In this document: positions 18,245 through 27,952 of the stretch, one piece after another
Layout of the letters: every line of letters starts with the position of its first letter
Position numbering within the stretch: the first letter of the stretch is position 1
Assembly: GCA_903839405.1 (NCBI GenBank)
Contig: CAIMCD010000008.1
Location: forward strand, 165,867-229,866
DNA from: an uncultured Chlorobiaceae bacterium
Lineage (GTDB): Bacteria; Bacteroidota; Chlorobiia; Chlorobiales; Chlorobiaceae
DNA: 64,000 bases
Direction: 5' to 3'
Position numbers and translations under genes: made by a program
The notes under the pieces: model-generated
Database searches by the model: none
Seen by the model: only the letters and a program-made list of their open reading frames with translations
Told to the model about the DNA's origin: nothing

Positions 18245-19426
18245 ATGAGTCTTCGAGACCGTATGGCACAAAGGGAGCTTGAGTCGGAGGAAAAGGAGGG
18301 CGCCGGAAAAGGTGCTGCGTATCGGGATACCAAAAGTCCTGTGCGGCTCGGTATCTGGATACTCCTGGTTGGTTTTGGCGGTTTTCTGCTTTGGGCGGCC
18401 TTTGCACCGCTTGATGAGGGGGTGCCCTGCCAGGGGGTGGTAAGTATTTCCACGAAGCGCAAGGTGGTGGAGAACCAGCGTGGGGGAAGCATTGAGCATG
18501 TGCATGTCCGTGAAGGGCAGATGGTCCGGGAAGGGGATGTACTCATAACCCTTGACAGTCAGACGGCCAGGGCCCGCTATGACGAGATTCATCAGCACTA
18601 CCTCGGCATGCGCGCTACAGCCGACCGGCTGCTTGCCGAGATGCAGGGCTCCGGTGCAATCTCTTTTCATAAAGATCTCCACAGTGACCTTGACCGGGCA
18701 CTGGTTGAGCAGAATATGCGTAATCAGCGCCAGCTTTTTTTGTCGCGCCGCACCACCCTGAAGATTCTGCATGAGCAACTCAGCAGTATCTCTTCGCTCG
18801 TCAAGGAGGGGTTTGCGCCACTCAGCCAGCAGCACGAACTGGAACTGAAAATTGCGGAGTTCAACAGCGCTACAGCTTCCCAGTTGGCACAGGTCCAGCT
18901 TGAAGTGGAGGCTGATGCTGAAAAAACCAAAGCTCTGCAGCAAGAGCTGGCCGATACCGAGGTACGCTCTCCGGCCTCCGGCCAGGTGGTTGGCCTCTTG
19001 ATGCAGAGCGTGGGGGCGGTGGTACAGCCTGGGCAGAAGATGATGGATATTGTGCCGATTCACGAATCCCTTTTGATTGACACCAAGGTTGCGCCGCACC
19101 TGATCGACAGCATCCACAAGGGGTTACCGGTAAACGTGAGCTTTTCGGCATTTGCCCATTCGCCGCAACTTGTGGTTGAGGGAGTGGTTGAGTCGCTCTC
19201 AAAGGATATCATCACTGATCCGCAGACGAATCCAATGCAGCCGGGAGCCTCCTATTACCTTGCGCGCATTGCGGTAACCCAGAAGGGAGTGCGCTCTCTT
19301 GGCACCCGGCAGATGCAGCCGGGTATGCCGGTGCAGGTGGTCATCAGAACCGGAGAGCGATCGCTCTTGACCTATCTGCTGGATCCCCTGATCAAGCGGA
19401 TAGCGGTCTCAATGAAAGAGGAGTAG
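18245..19426 (+). CDS. HlyD/PrtE-family periplasmic adaptor of type I secretion
   Basis: 393-residue membrane-fusion protein bridging the ABC exporter and the outer-membrane channel. A short cytoplasmic N terminus is followed by one membrane segment (about residues 34-53, LGIWILLVGFGGFLLWAAF) and a lipoyl/barrel-sandwich half (VVENQRGGSIEHVHVREGQ). A long helical hairpin and the second half of the lipoyl domain (DTEVRSPASGQVVGLLM) come next, then a beta-barrel. This is the standard order for the family. The start is ATG 18245, close after a GAGAG element. It belongs to the operon with both ABC genes and the channel gene. Confidence 0.92.
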   Translation: MSLRDRMAQRELESEEKEGAGKGAAYRDTKSPVRLGIWILLVGFGGFLLWAAFAPLDEGVPCQGVVSISTKRKVVENQRGGSIEHVHVREGQMVREGDVLITLDSQTARARYDEIHQHYLGMRATADRLLAEMQGSGAISFHKDLHSDLDRALVEQNMRNQRQLFLSRRTTLKILHEQLSSISSLVKEGFAPLSQQHELELKIAEFNSATASQLAQVQLEVEADAEKTKALQQELADTEVRSPASGQVVGLLMQSVGAVVQPGQKMMDIVPIHESLLIDTKVAPHLIDSIHKGLPVNVSFSAFAHSPQLVVEGVVESLSKDIITDPQTNPMQPGASYYLARIAVTQKGVRSLGTRQMQPGMPVQVVIRTGERSLLTYLLDPLIKRIAVSMKEE

Positions 19427-19479
19427 CTCTCGTCGGGTATGAGAGTTGGGCGGATAACTAAATGCAGTGAGTGTGGGAT

Positions 19480-20814
19480 ATGAAGTTTTTGCTCTGTATG
19501 ATTCTTGTGGCAGGGGTGGTTACGGCTCTGCCGCTTCAGGCCCGCCCTCTCAACTTGCTGGAGGCCTATCAGCAGGCTTTGGGTTACGATGCCCGGTTGC
19601 GGGCAACGCAAGCTGATAACAAGGCCTATAAAGAGGAGATCAGCAAGGCGAGGGCCCAGTTTCGTCCCAATGTGCGCCTCAATGCTGCACGGGGCCGTAA
19701 TGCGACCGAACATGCCTATCTTGGTCGTTATGGTAGGCCTGATTACTATAATACCGTGAACATGGGCGTTTCGGTGCGTCAGCCGCTCTTCAACCTGACC
19801 AGTGATAGCGAGTATAAACAGGCGAAAGCCGTGGCAGCAAAAAGTGATGCCGAGCTGCATAAAGAGGAGGCGTCCCTGATTGTCCGGATTACCGAGGCCT
19901 ATTGTAATGCCTTGTATGCCGATGATAACCTTGAGTTCAGCCAGGCCCAGCTCAAGGCGGCCAGGGAGCAGCTTCAGCAGGCTAAACGCCGGTTTGAAAA
20001 AGGCTTTGGTACGATTACCGAGATTAGTGAGGCTCAGGCGGCTTATGATACGGCCCTGGCCGATGAGCTGGAGATTGTCAACAGCGTGGAGTTCAGCCGC
20101 CGGGAGCTGGAGCACCTGACGGGGGAGTACCCTCGGGAGCTTTGCAAGCTTCTTCCCGCGAAGCTGGTGCTAACTCCTCCGGAATTTGACGGCGTTCAGC
20201 ACTGGATTGAGCTTGCCCTGGAAGGCAATCAGGATATTCTGGGTGCACAGCAGGAGATTCAGGTTGCCCGAAGGGAGATTGAAAAGCAGCGGGCGGCGCG
20301 CTATCCAACGTTTGACCTGTTGCTTGGAAAAAATTATTCCGAAAGCGAGAACAACTACTCCATCGGCTCTATCTACAACACCTATTCGCTGACGGTGCAA
20401 ATGAGCATGCCGCTCTACAGCGGAGGATACGTGAGCGCTTCGGTGCGTCAGGCCCAGGCAAGGTGGCAGAAAGCCCAGGAGCAGCTCAACATGCAGGAGC
20501 GGGGGGCTCAATCGGATACAAGAAAATATTATAACAGTGTTGTTGTTGCTATTGCCCAGGTCAAGGCCTATGAGCAGGCGGTCAGGTCGCATGAAATTGC
20601 CCTTACGGGCACCAAAAAAGGGTTTGAGGCTGGTCTGCGCAGTAACGTCGATGTGCTTGATGCCCAACAGAAACTTTTAGCCGCCCGGCGCAATCTTGCA
20701 AAATCACGCTATCAGTATATCCTTAACGGTTTGTTGCTGAAGCAAAGCGCCGGTATTTTGGCCCCAGGCGATATTGAGGAGCTTAACGGCTGGCTTGTTT
20801 CAGCAAAGCAATAA
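19480..20814 (+). CDS. TolC/PrtF-family outer-membrane channel
   Basis: Outer-membrane exit duct of the type I secretion apparatus. From the ATG at 19480 the product is 444 residues, with a signal peptide (MKFLLCMILVAGVVTALPLQA) and two repeated helical/OEP halves. LLEAYQQALGYDARLRA opens the first, and GFEAGLRSNVDVLDAQQKL is the characteristic motif in the second. The open frame extends three codons upstream to a GTG at 19471, but the signal peptide fits the ATG better. It is the last gene of the secretion operon. Confidence 0.92.
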   Translation: MKFLLCMILVAGVVTALPLQARPLNLLEAYQQALGYDARLRATQADNKAYKEEISKARAQFRPNVRLNAARGRNATEHAYLGRYGRPDYYNTVNMGVSVRQPLFNLTSDSEYKQAKAVAAKSDAELHKEEASLIVRITEAYCNALYADDNLEFSQAQLKAAREQLQQAKRRFEKGFGTITEISEAQAAYDTALADELEIVNSVEFSRRELEHLTGEYPRELCKLLPAKLVLTPPEFDGVQHWIELALEGNQDILGAQQEIQVARREIEKQRAARYPTFDLLLGKNYSESENNYSIGSIYNTYSLTVQMSMPLYSGGYVSASVRQAQARWQKAQEQLNMQERGAQSDTRKYYNSVVVAIAQVKAYEQAVRSHEIALTGTKKGFEAGLRSNVDVLDAQQKLLAARRNLAKSRYQYILNGLLLKQSAGILAPGDIEELNGWLVSAKQ

Positions 20815-20971
20815 CTGCGCAGAAGCAGAAACCCCCCGTCAGACGTTTCAGAAGCTGCGGTGAAATGGTTAATTTTGCCTTGGTCGTATCTCTGTTTTGC
20901 GTGGGTTTGTCAGCTCATCCCGAGCTGCAATTGCGGATTTATTTTTTTCACTTCCAAAATCCATAACTGTT

Positions 20972-21778
20972 ATGCATACCGCTCAACCGTTTGATTTTCA
21001 GTGCGATGTCTTGGAAGAGAGTCATGATATACCGGTTCTTGTTGATTTCTGGGCCGAGTGGTGTGCGCCCTGCCGCCTCTTGGGGCCGGTGTTGGAGAGG
21101 CTTGCCCTGAAGTATTCCGGGAGGTGGAAGCTTGTCAAGATCAACACCGAGGAGCAGCAGGAGCTTGCCCTTCGTTACCAGGTGAAAAGCATTCCTGATG
21201 TGAAGCTTTTTGTCAATGGCGAGGTGGTGGATGGCTTTTCCGGTGCCTTGCCGGAGTACCAGATTGAGGAGTGGCTGAAAAAGGTGCTTCCGGGTCGTTA
21301 TGAGAAAGAGATTCTGCTTGCCATCGAGTTTGTGCGGCAGGGCAAATCGGCTATGGCCTCCACCCTGCTTGAGGGGGTACTGCATCAAGAGCCGGAGAAT
21401 CTCAGGGTGAGATCGCTTCTGGTCCGACTGAGGCTCTTTTTGGATCCTGAGGAGGCCCTTCTTTTAAGCACTCCGCTGGAAGGCGAGCCGGAGTATGCCG
21501 AACAGGCTGAAACCACCCGAACCCTTGGACGGTTGATCCGACTTGATCGGGACAAGCTCGCAGATGATCCGCTCCGTGAGGAGTACCTTGCGGCGGCCGC
21601 ATCGCTGAAACAGGAGAATTTTGACAAGGCACTTGAGGGCTTTATTGGTGTGCTCCGCCGGAACCGTGCTTATGACGACGATGGTTCGAGAAAAGCCTGT
21701 ATTGCAATTTTCCGTTTTCTTGGAGAGGAGCACGATATTACCCGGAAGCACCGTCGTGCCTTTGACCGGGCCTTCTGA
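20972..21778 (+). CDS. cnoX: thioredoxin-domain co-chaperone, CnoX/YbbN type
   Basis: 268 residues from ATG 20972. An N-terminal thioredoxin fold (residues about 1-110) has active site WAEWCAPCRLLGP (Cys31, Cys34), and a C-terminal tetratricopeptide-like helical part (LASTLLEGVLHQEPENLRVR onward) matches the layout of the CnoX/YbbN family. Those proteins bind unfolding clients and form mixed disulfides under oxidative stress. The open frame extends upstream to a TTG at 20897 but those 25 residues look non-coding. The full CxxC motif suggests retained redox activity, unlike the E. coli protein. Confidence 0.85.
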   Translation: MHTAQPFDFQCDVLEESHDIPVLVDFWAEWCAPCRLLGPVLERLALKYSGRWKLVKINTEEQQELALRYQVKSIPDVKLFVNGEVVDGFSGALPEYQIEEWLKKVLPGRYEKEILLAIEFVRQGKSAMASTLLEGVLHQEPENLRVRSLLVRLRLFLDPEEALLLSTPLEGEPEYAEQAETTRTLGRLIRLDRDKLADDPLREEYLAAAASLKQENFDKALEGFIGVLRRNRAYDDDGSRKACIAIFRFLGEEHDITRKHRRAFDRAF

Positions 21779-21797
21779 GCCATCCGAACAGCCACAT

Positions 21798-21834
21798 CGT
21801 CCACTCTCCTCTGGGTTTTTTTTGAGAGTGGACG
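21798..21834. terminator. stem-loop between convergent genes
   Basis: A perfect 11-bp inverted repeat (21798-21808 and 21824-21834) lies between the stops of the converging cnoX-like and rlmI-like genes. The T-run sits in the loop rather than after the stem, so termination strength is uncertain. Confidence 0.55.
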
Positions 21835-21883
21835 GGTGCTCTGTACGAAATATTGTGTTGAAGTTACCGCCAAGCGGCTACGT

Positions 21884-23065
21884 TCAGCGGGTCACATAAA
21901 AACAGGCGAACTTGAGATAGCTTGTTTCCGGCATGGAGAGCAGCACGGGATGGTCGAACGGTTGCGAGTTTTTATAGACCATACGGAGCTGGCATCCTGC
22001 GGCAAGTGCCGCCTGATGAACGGTTTGCAGGAAGTCTTCCTCTGAAACATGGTGACTGCACGAGGCGGTGGCGAGAAATCCGCCGTTTTTAAGAAGCTGC
22101 AACCCAAGCTTGTTGAGCCGCTTGTACCCCTTGAGCGCACCGGGCAGGTTTTTGCGGCTTTTGGTAAAACTCGGAGGATCGAGAATGACCAGATCAAATG
22201 ACTCCTTTGCATCAACCATCTTGTCGAGCATATCGAAGGCATCGGCCGTAACGAGACTGTAGCTTGAAAAACTGTTCAGTTGTGCGTTACGATCGGCCCG
22301 CTCAAGTGCCTCTTTGGAGGCATCGACCAGAATGGCCGAACGGGCTCCGCCGTAGAGGGCGTTGAGGGCAAAGCCGCCATCATTGGTAAAGACATCAAGC
22401 ACCTCGGCATCTTCCGAAAACTTCCGGATAATCCGGCGATTTTCACGCTGGTCAAGAAAAAAGCCGGTTTTCTGCCCTTCAAAGAGATCGACCTCAAAGG
22501 TAATGCCGGCATCGTGAATGGTTTGGAGCGCCCGGGCCTTGTCGCCACGAACGATATCCTTGTAGAGCGGCAAGCCTTCAAGCTCCCTCAGAATGGACTC
22601 GTTGCGCAGCACAATGACCTCCGGATGGAGCAGCTCTTCAAGCACGTCGCAGATAAGCGGCAGGTGGATCTCCATGCCGGCTGAGAATGCCTGCACCACA
22701 ATTGCCTGGTTGAACCGGTCAATAATGAGCCCCGGCAGACCGTCGGATTCGCCATGCACCAGACGGTAGGCGTTGGTCTCCTCAGGGTTGTAGATTTTTT
22801 CGCGGAGCTTGAGCGCTTCCGTGAACTTTTTGAGGAAAAAATCCTTGTCGGGCTGTTCATCGCTATGCGACAGCAGTCGGAACGAGATCAGGGAGTGGGG
22901 GTTGTAAAAACCGGTTCCCATGAATTTTTTGTCGTGGGAAAAGAGTTTGACGGTTTCGCCGGCTGCAATATCACGGGGAACATTTTCGAGTTCATTGCTG
23001 AACACCCAGAGGTGGCCTTTCTGGATCCTGTGGTGTTCTTTCGGTTTAAGATAAAGGGAGTGCAT
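21884..23065 (-). CDS. rlmI: 23S rRNA cytosine-C5 methyltransferase, RlmI type
   Basis: SAM-dependent methyltransferase; family members methylate C1962 of 23S rRNA. The product is 393 residues from the ATG at 23063-23065. An N-terminal PUA-like domain begins [21 protein letters not shown], and the Rossmann domain has [15 protein letters not shown] (motif I) and [13 protein letters not shown] (motif IV). The catalytic cysteine is in ATASCSHHV. The frame stays open a further 47 codons upstream, but the family begins at the chosen Met. No Shine-Dalgarno is visible. Confidence 0.9.
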   Translation of the reverse strand: MHSLYLKPKEHHRIQKGHLWVFSNELENVPRDIAAGETVKLFSHDKKFMGTGFYNPHSLISFRLLSHSDEQPDKDFFLKKFTEALKLREKIYNPEETNAYRLVHGESDGLPGLIIDRFNQAIVVQAFSAGMEIHLPLICDVLEELLHPEVIVLRNESILRELEGLPLYKDIVRGDKARALQTIHDAGITFEVDLFEGQKTGFFLDQRENRRIIRKFSEDAEVLDVFTNDGGFALNALYGGARSAILVDASKEALERADRNAQLNSFSSYSLVTADAFDMLDKMVDAKESFDLVILDPPSFTKSRKNLPGALKGYKRLNKLGLQLLKNGGFLATASCSHHVSEEDFLQTVHQAALAAGCQLRMVYKNSQPFDHPVLLSMPETSYLKFACFYVTR

Positions 23066-23275
23066 AAGGGTTGAAAAATGGCTGGTTGTTTTGATTGCCC
23101 GGCATTGTACATTACAATGCCGTTGTTTCCGCACGAATGGCTTTTTTGGCCGTGCACGTTTTGGCGTGTTTCGGTGCGGACTGCCTGTAATGTGCGGCAA
23201 AAGCAATGAATCTCAAAGGAAATAAATGTTACGCTTGCTGAAACGATGCCCTTGCGGCCATAAAGGAGCCAAACA

Positions 23276-24133
23276 GTGAAAGGAAAAGGTGGACTTTTGT
23301 GGGCTCTGTTGATGCTGCTTTTGTGCGGCGGGTGCGCCGAGTTCCGCACGGTTGAACGCCCTGTGATGCCGGCCGAGCAGATCGCCCTGCTTCAGGAACA
23401 TGGTGCGCTCTATCGTGAAGTTGCCGATGCTTTGCCTTTTATTGCCTCGCTCGACGGCTATGCTGATGTCTGGATAAAAACGCCGAAACAGCAACATCGT
23501 GTTTTCTGCAATATCCGTATCAATCGCGATCATGAAGCACGGATGCTGGTCAGTGCGGGGTTGCTTGGCTGGCCGGTGGCTGATATGGTTTTCACCAAAG
23601 ATTCGCTCTATGTGCACGACTTGCTCAATAACCGGCTTTTTCTGGGCAGCAACAATACCAAAAATCTTGAAAAAATTCTTGGACTTAATTCCGGCTACCA
23701 GCTCATGACGGACTCTCTACTCGGAGTGGTAAAAGTGACGGAGCCCTTAAGTGCGGTCACTTCGGTCAAGCAGGGCGGAGGAAGGCTCTCCTTTACGGTT
23801 GATACCCCAACCGGAAGCAAGGAGGTCGTTATTGATCCATCCCAAAGGACGCTGACGGCTCTTTTACTGAAGGATAGGCAAGGTGTTATAACCACCGAAG
23901 TGCATTTCAAGTCGTTCGAGACGCTCTCCATCGGAGGACGGAGCGCTCTCTTGCCCAAGGAGATCGATATGGTGCTCCATAGTAGTGGTGCGCTTGCTTC
24001 AGGCGAGCATCAACTGGTGATTGTGTATGATGAGCGGCTCTTTAACCCGCCATCGCTTTCCCTGAAATTTTCCATGCCGAAAAAAGCAAGGGTCTTCAAC
24101 CTTGATGATGCCGGAGCGATGCCCTGGATGTGA
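23276..24133 (+). CDS. DUF4292-type lipoprotein (LolB-like)
   Basis: 285-residue exported protein with a GTG start and a strong ribosome binding site (AAAGGAG at 23262-23268). The N terminus is a signal sequence (LLWALLMLLLCGGC) ending in a lipobox-like Cys about residue 20. The remainder is beta-rich and matches the DUF4292 pattern of Chlorobi/Bacteroidetes lipoproteins, which are thought to be distantly related to LolA/LolB-like folds. A role in outer-membrane lipoprotein handling is only inference. The family call is from memory of its general form. Confidence 0.75.
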   Translation: MKGKGGLLWALLMLLLCGGCAEFRTVERPVMPAEQIALLQEHGALYREVADALPFIASLDGYADVWIKTPKQQHRVFCNIRINRDHEARMLVSAGLLGWPVADMVFTKDSLYVHDLLNNRLFLGSNNTKNLEKILGLNSGYQLMTDSLLGVVKVTEPLSAVTSVKQGGGRLSFTVDTPTGSKEVVIDPSQRTLTALLLKDRQGVITTEVHFKSFETLSIGGRSALLPKEIDMVLHSSGALASGEHQLVIVYDERLFNPPSLSLKFSMPKKARVFNLDDAGAMPWM

Positions 24134-24248
24134 GTGCTCTTTTCAGCTCGTTGTGGAAGATAGCGAGATTGTGAAGGGGAGAAGGTGTGCCGATCAGAGA
24201 GCGCCGCTCTTCAGCGCCCTCTGGTTTCGGTCGGCAAATTATCCTGAT

Positions 24249-24854
24249 TTACTTTTTTGCAGCCGCGAAATTTCCGGCGGCAAACGCCCAGTTCAGCAGC
24301 TTGTCGATAACGGTTGCTACATAGTCAGGCCGGCGGTTCTGGTAGTCGAGATAGTAGGCGTGCTCCCAGACGTCAACTGTCAGAATTGGCTTCTGGCTGC
24401 TGGTTGAGGGGGTTTCGGCATTGCCGGTTTTGACCACCTTCAAGGTGTTTCCTTCAAGCACCAGCCATGCCCATCCGCTGCCGAACTGTGTTGCTGCAGC
24501 ACTCTTGAGTTGCTCCTTGAACTTTTCAAAACTGCCGAAATCTTCGACAATCTTGGCTCCAAGCTCTCCGTCAGGCTCTCCACCGCCATTGGGCGCAAGG
24601 CAGTTCCAGTAGAAGGTGTGGTTCCAGGCTTGTGCCGCGTTGTTGAAAATGCCGACTTTTTGCGCGTCTCCGGCCACTTGGGCAATAACCTCTTCAAGCG
24701 TGAGGGCGTCGAGAGGCGAGCCTGCAACGAGGTTGTTGAAGTTAGTGACGTATGCGGCATGGTGTTTGCCGTAGTGAAAGCCAATTGTTTTTGCTGAAAT
24801 ATGAGGTTCCAGTGCGTTGTCTGCGTACGGAAGCGCAGGTTGCTGATAAGCCAT
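24249..24854 (-). CDS. sodB: iron superoxide dismutase
   Basis: 201-residue Fe/Mn superoxide dismutase converting superoxide to peroxide and oxygen. The four metal ligands are visible: His27 in GFHYGKHH, His79 in AWNHTFYW, and Asp and His in DVWEHAYY near residue 163. The glutamine of NNAAQAWNH, upstream of the second ligand, is typical of iron-type enzymes. There is no signal peptide, so it is cytoplasmic. In a green sulfur bacterium it protects an anaerobic photosynthetic apparatus from oxygen exposure. It converges on the DUF4292 gene. Confidence 0.95.
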   Translation of the reverse strand: MAYQQPALPYADNALEPHISAKTIGFHYGKHHAAYVTNFNNLVAGSPLDALTLEEVIAQVAGDAQKVGIFNNAAQAWNHTFYWNCLAPNGGGEPDGELGAKIVEDFGSFEKFKEQLKSAAATQFGSGWAWLVLEGNTLKVVKTGNAETPSTSSQKPILTVDVWEHAYYLDYQNRRPDYVATVIDKLLNWAFAAGNFAAAKK

Positions 24855-25008
24855 GATGCGATGAGAGTTAGTGATTAAAAAGAGGCAAGATGTATGATTA
24901 AAAATGCTTAAACTGCTTATTCAGGGATTTAGTTTCTTGCATGTTGAAAATTCAGGATTCAACGCCCTCTATTTTAATAAAAAATCTGCACAAAGGAGTT
25001 GCCGGAAC

Positions 25009-25356
25009 ATGCAATTGCGCAAAGCTTTCCGGGGATTGAGTCTCTTTTTTGCTCTTGCTCTTGTTTTTTCAGGGTGTAGCGAAAAAAAATCCTCACAGCT
25101 TGACCAACAGGATATCCGCTTTGCTGGATTTTACAGCGATTATCTTCTGCTATCAGGCGTTACGGCGACTGAAGGCGGGGTGACATTTGCCTCACTGGAA
25201 TCGGCTGAGCTGCAGGAGCTGCTGCTGCGTCATACGCTTACTCGTGAACAGTTGAACCTCAAGGTGGAACTCTATAAAGATAATCCTGAGCTCTGGCAAA
25301 AGGTGCTTCTGCAGGTCCGCCAAAACATCCGCAAAAAGAGCATTCAAGGCCAATGA
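25009..25356 (+). CDS. small lipoprotein upstream of coaE
   Basis: 115 residues from ATG 25009, chosen because AAAGGAG lies at 24992-24998 and a lipoprotein signal follows at once (LSLFFALALVFSGC). The open frame begins earlier at 24904 without a start signal. The mature part is short, charged and helical (LESAELQELLLRHTLTREQL) and resembles the DUF4296 kind of small Bacteroidetes/Chlorobi lipoprotein. Function is unknown. Its stop overlaps the coaE start (ATGA at 25353), indicating translational coupling. Confidence 0.75.
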   Translation: MQLRKAFRGLSLFFALALVFSGCSEKKSSQLDQQDIRFAGFYSDYLLLSGVTATEGGVTFASLESAELQELLLRHTLTREQLNLKVELYKDNPELWQKVLLQVRQNIRKKSIQGQ

Positions 25357-26000
25357 GCCCAAACACTCCTTATCTGGTTGGCGTTACCGGCGGGCTCGGC
25401 AGCGGCAAGTCAACCGTCTGCCGCTTTCTTGCCGAAAAGGGGTGCCGACTTTTCGAGGCCGATCAGGTTGCAAGGGAGCTGCAGCTTCACGATCAGGAGG
25501 TGATTGCTGCCATCAAGGCTCTTTTTGGAGCCGGGGTCTATTCGATTGACTCTGCCGGCACGCTTTCTTTGGACCGGAAACAGGTCGCTGCGGCTGTTTT
25601 CTCCTCTTCCGAAAAACTGCAGGCTCTTAACCAGCTTATGCATCCGAAGGTCTTTGAGGAGTTTCAGAATGTGGTGCTTGATGCTGCAGCAAAAGGTGAT
25701 AAACTGCTCCTGAAGGAGGCGGCCATTCTTTTGGAATCGGGCGGAGCCAAAGGGCTTGACGCCATTGTGGTGGTGACGGCCGGGCTTGCCGAGCGGGTTG
25801 AACGGGCCATACAGAAAGGGATGGGAAGCCGTGAAGAGATCATGCAGCGCATCGCCCAGCAGTGGCCGGAGGAGAGGCTGATTGAGCGTGCCGATTATGT
25901 TGTTGAAAACAAAGGGTCCTTGGAGGAGCTGAAAGAGGCGTGCAATGCGCTTTACCAAAAGCTGCTCCAGGCCGCATCCTCACCCCGCAATCACCTCTGA
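25353..26000 (+). CDS. coaE: dephospho-CoA kinase
   Basis: 215-residue kinase for the last step of coenzyme A synthesis. It shows the P-loop GGLGSGKST near residue 13, the CoA-binding region with EADQVARELQ, LNQLMHPKV, and a lid region with QKGMGSREEIMQRIAQQ. Length is normal for the family. It overlaps the upstream lipoprotein gene by 4 bp and its last 21 bases overlap the 3' end of the convergent esterase gene. Confidence 0.95.
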   Translation: MSPNTPYLVGVTGGLGSGKSTVCRFLAEKGCRLFEADQVARELQLHDQEVIAAIKALFGAGVYSIDSAGTLSLDRKQVAAAVFSSSEKLQALNQLMHPKVFEEFQNVVLDAAAKGDKLLLKEAAILLESGGAKGLDAIVVVTAGLAERVERAIQKGMGSREEIMQRIAQQWPEERLIERADYVVENKGSLEELKEACNALYQKLLQAASSPRNHL

Positions 26001-27002
26001 GAGCGCCGGAAGCGAAACCTCGTATCGGTATGAGGTGCTCGCGTGCGAATCCATGAACTCCTCATACCGGTGCGTAATGCCATACTTGGAGGCTTTTGCC
26101 GAAAAGAGTCGGTGGCCGAACTGCAGATTGTACTCATCAAGGGTTCCACAGTCCAGAAAGAGCAGGTCAAGTGAGCCGAGAGCTTCCTGGTAGTGTGGCT
26201 GCTCCAGCATCTCAACCGGGTCAAAACGTAACCACTCCTGCCAGACACTCTCAACAGGTTCACAGGTGTAGGGAGTGAAGGGGAGGCGGATGTTGCCAAG
26301 CGTAGCGCTGTCGGGAGAGTATGCCGCGCAGATGGCCAGAAGCTCCAGGAGGGCGAACTCTCGTTGCGGTTTTTTACGAGCCTCCTCATAGGCCGCAAGA
26401 AAGCCCATAACATTGCCTCCGTACGGTTCGAGCAGTCGTGCTGCTGCCGGAAAGCCGGGTTTGTAGCACAGCTCAAAATGCATATCCCCGCTGTGGCACG
26501 CTACAGCCGCAAAGAGTTCCGGATGTCTCATGCCGAGTCGCAGCGCCCCGAACCCTCCGGATGACTTTCCTGCCACAGCCCGGTGTTGCCGCGTGGCGAT
26601 GGTCAGGAGTGTGCGGTCAATAAAGGGTACAACTTCATCAACCAGATAGCTTTCGTAGTTGCCGGTCGCAATGGAGTCAACATATTGGGAACCTCCGTAA
26701 CGGGTCATGCAGTCCGGCATCACAATAATAGACTCCTGCATTCTCCCGCTCTCAATCAGGGAGTCGGCCATTTCCGGAATGTTTTGGCGCCCGAAACTGT
26801 AGTTCAGAAAGCTGTGCCCGGTAGAGGCAAAGCCGGCAAGAAGATAGATGACCCCAAAGCGCTTTTTGCCGTCGTAGGATGGTGGCAGGTAGACCGGAAC
26901 CCTCCGCTCGGCCGGATCCCCGAGAGGGTTCCCTGCAAGCGAGGTGCCCGGCACCGTCACTTCAAGTGTACGGGGGTATTTGCAGTGCTCTCTCTTCATC
27001 AC
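25980..27002 (-). CDS. alpha/beta-hydrolase, putative esterase (esterase D-like)
   Basis: 340-residue cytoplasmic enzyme with the alpha/beta-hydrolase pattern of the putative-esterase family. It has RRVPVYLPPSYDGKKRFGVIYLLAGF at the N terminus (oxyanion region), nucleophile Ser in AGKSSGGFG, an acidic residue in LDCGTLDEYNLQFGH, and the C-terminal His in DSHASTSYRY. The natural substrate is unknown; S-formylglutathione hydrolase and sugar-ester esterases belong to the same fold. It overlaps tatC by 4 bp (ATGA), so the two are translationally coupled. Confidence 0.85.
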   Translation of the reverse strand: MMKREHCKYPRTLEVTVPGTSLAGNPLGDPAERRVPVYLPPSYDGKKRFGVIYLLAGFASTGHSFLNYSFGRQNIPEMADSLIESGRMQESIIVMPDCMTRYGGSQYVDSIATGNYESYLVDEVVPFIDRTLLTIATRQHRAVAGKSSGGFGALRLGMRHPELFAAVACHSGDMHFELCYKPGFPAAARLLEPYGGNVMGFLAAYEEARKKPQREFALLELLAICAAYSPDSATLGNIRLPFTPYTCEPVESVWQEWLRFDPVEMLEQPHYQEALGSLDLLFLDCGTLDEYNLQFGHRLFSAKASKYGITHRYEEFMDSHASTSYRYEVSLPALSEVIAG

Positions 27003-27952
27003 TGCAGTGCCGGGTTTTTGCGGTTAACTCGGGCGGAGATCAGGATGCTCAATTCATAGAGCAGAATCATCGGAGCGCCGATAATGAGCTGCGTTACAAC
27101 ATCGGTTGAGGGGGTGACCACCGCCGCCACAATGAGCAAGCCCACAATGGCATGTTTGCGGTAAAAGCGCATGAATGCCGGTGTCAGAAGCCCTATTTTG
27201 GAAAGGATATAGGAGATAAAGGGGAGCTCAAACACCAGCCCTGCGGTGAGCAGTGTACCGATAAAAAAGCTGACATAGTCCTGAACGGAGATATTGTTTT
27301 TGATCAAACTTGAGCCGAATCCGGCAAAGAACTGCAGTGAAACTGGCAGAAAGACTAAGTAACCGAAGGCTATGCCGGAAAAGAAGCAGAGGGAGATAAA
27401 GAGTATGGAGAAACGACCCGCCTTGCGTTCATGTTCATGCAGGCCCGGCGCAACAAACTGCCATATCTGCCAGGCAAGAAAGGGGAAGGAGATAATGAAG
27501 GCGGCAAAAAAGACCACCTGAAAGTAGAGCGATACCTGACCATAGGGCACAAGATTCTGTAGCACCAAGGATTGGCTGCTGCGTTTAAGCGGGCCTATAA
27601 GAATTTCATTGACCAGAAAATCGGCATAGACAGCGCAGAGAACGGTAGTGACAAGCAGGAAAAGGCCGGACTTGATCAATCGCGAGCGGATCTCCTCCAG
27701 ATGCTCCATAAAGTTCATCCCGCTCTCCGGTTCGGAGGCTGTTGCCGTGTCATCCTCACCCTCCTCCTGCTCATCCGGATCGTAGCTCTTTTCAGTGGTT
27801 GCTGCTTCAGGCTCCTCCGGCAACGGAGCGTGGGCCGTCATCTCATCCGCTATGGGGGGAACTGATGTTCCTTCGGGTGCGTTATCTGGGTTGCTGCTGG
27901 CTCCACTTTCAGGGTGCTGGGGTGTTGCTGTCGGGTCGATTTCCTCGGTCAT
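26999..27952 (-). CDS. tatC: twin-arginine translocase subunit TatC with acidic N-terminal extension
   Basis: Inner-membrane receptor of the Tat pathway, which exports folded proteins. The core starts at residue 79 with the family motif MNFMEHLEEIRSRL and has six membrane segments, with FPFLAWQIWQFVAPGL and the conserved ERK in HEHERKAGRF. Residues 1-78 are an extra cytoplasmic segment, very rich in Glu, Asp, Pro and Thr, not found in the enteric protein. No tatA/B gene is adjacent. An internal start at Met79 is conceivable, but the open acidic frame looks maintained. Confidence 0.93.
   Translation of the reverse strand: MTEEIDPTATPQHPESGASSNPDNAPEGTSVPPIADEMTAHAPLPEEPEAATTEKSYDPDEQEEGEDDTATASEPESGMNFMEHLEEIRSRLIKSGLFLLVTTVLCAVYADFLVNEILIGPLKRSSQSLVLQNLVPYGQVSLYFQVVFFAAFIISFPFLAWQIWQFVAPGLHEHERKAGRFSILFISLCFFSGIAFGYLVFLPVSLQFFAGFGSSLIKNNISVQDYVSFFIGTLLTAGLVFELPFISYILSKIGLLTPAFMRFYRKHAIVGLLIVAAVVTPSTDVVTQLIIGAPMILLYELSILISARVNRKNPALQ

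Noticed and set aside
21836..22684. Plus-strand ORFs opposite the methyltransferase
   Set aside because: They are shadows of the clearly conserved minus-strand RlmI-type gene.
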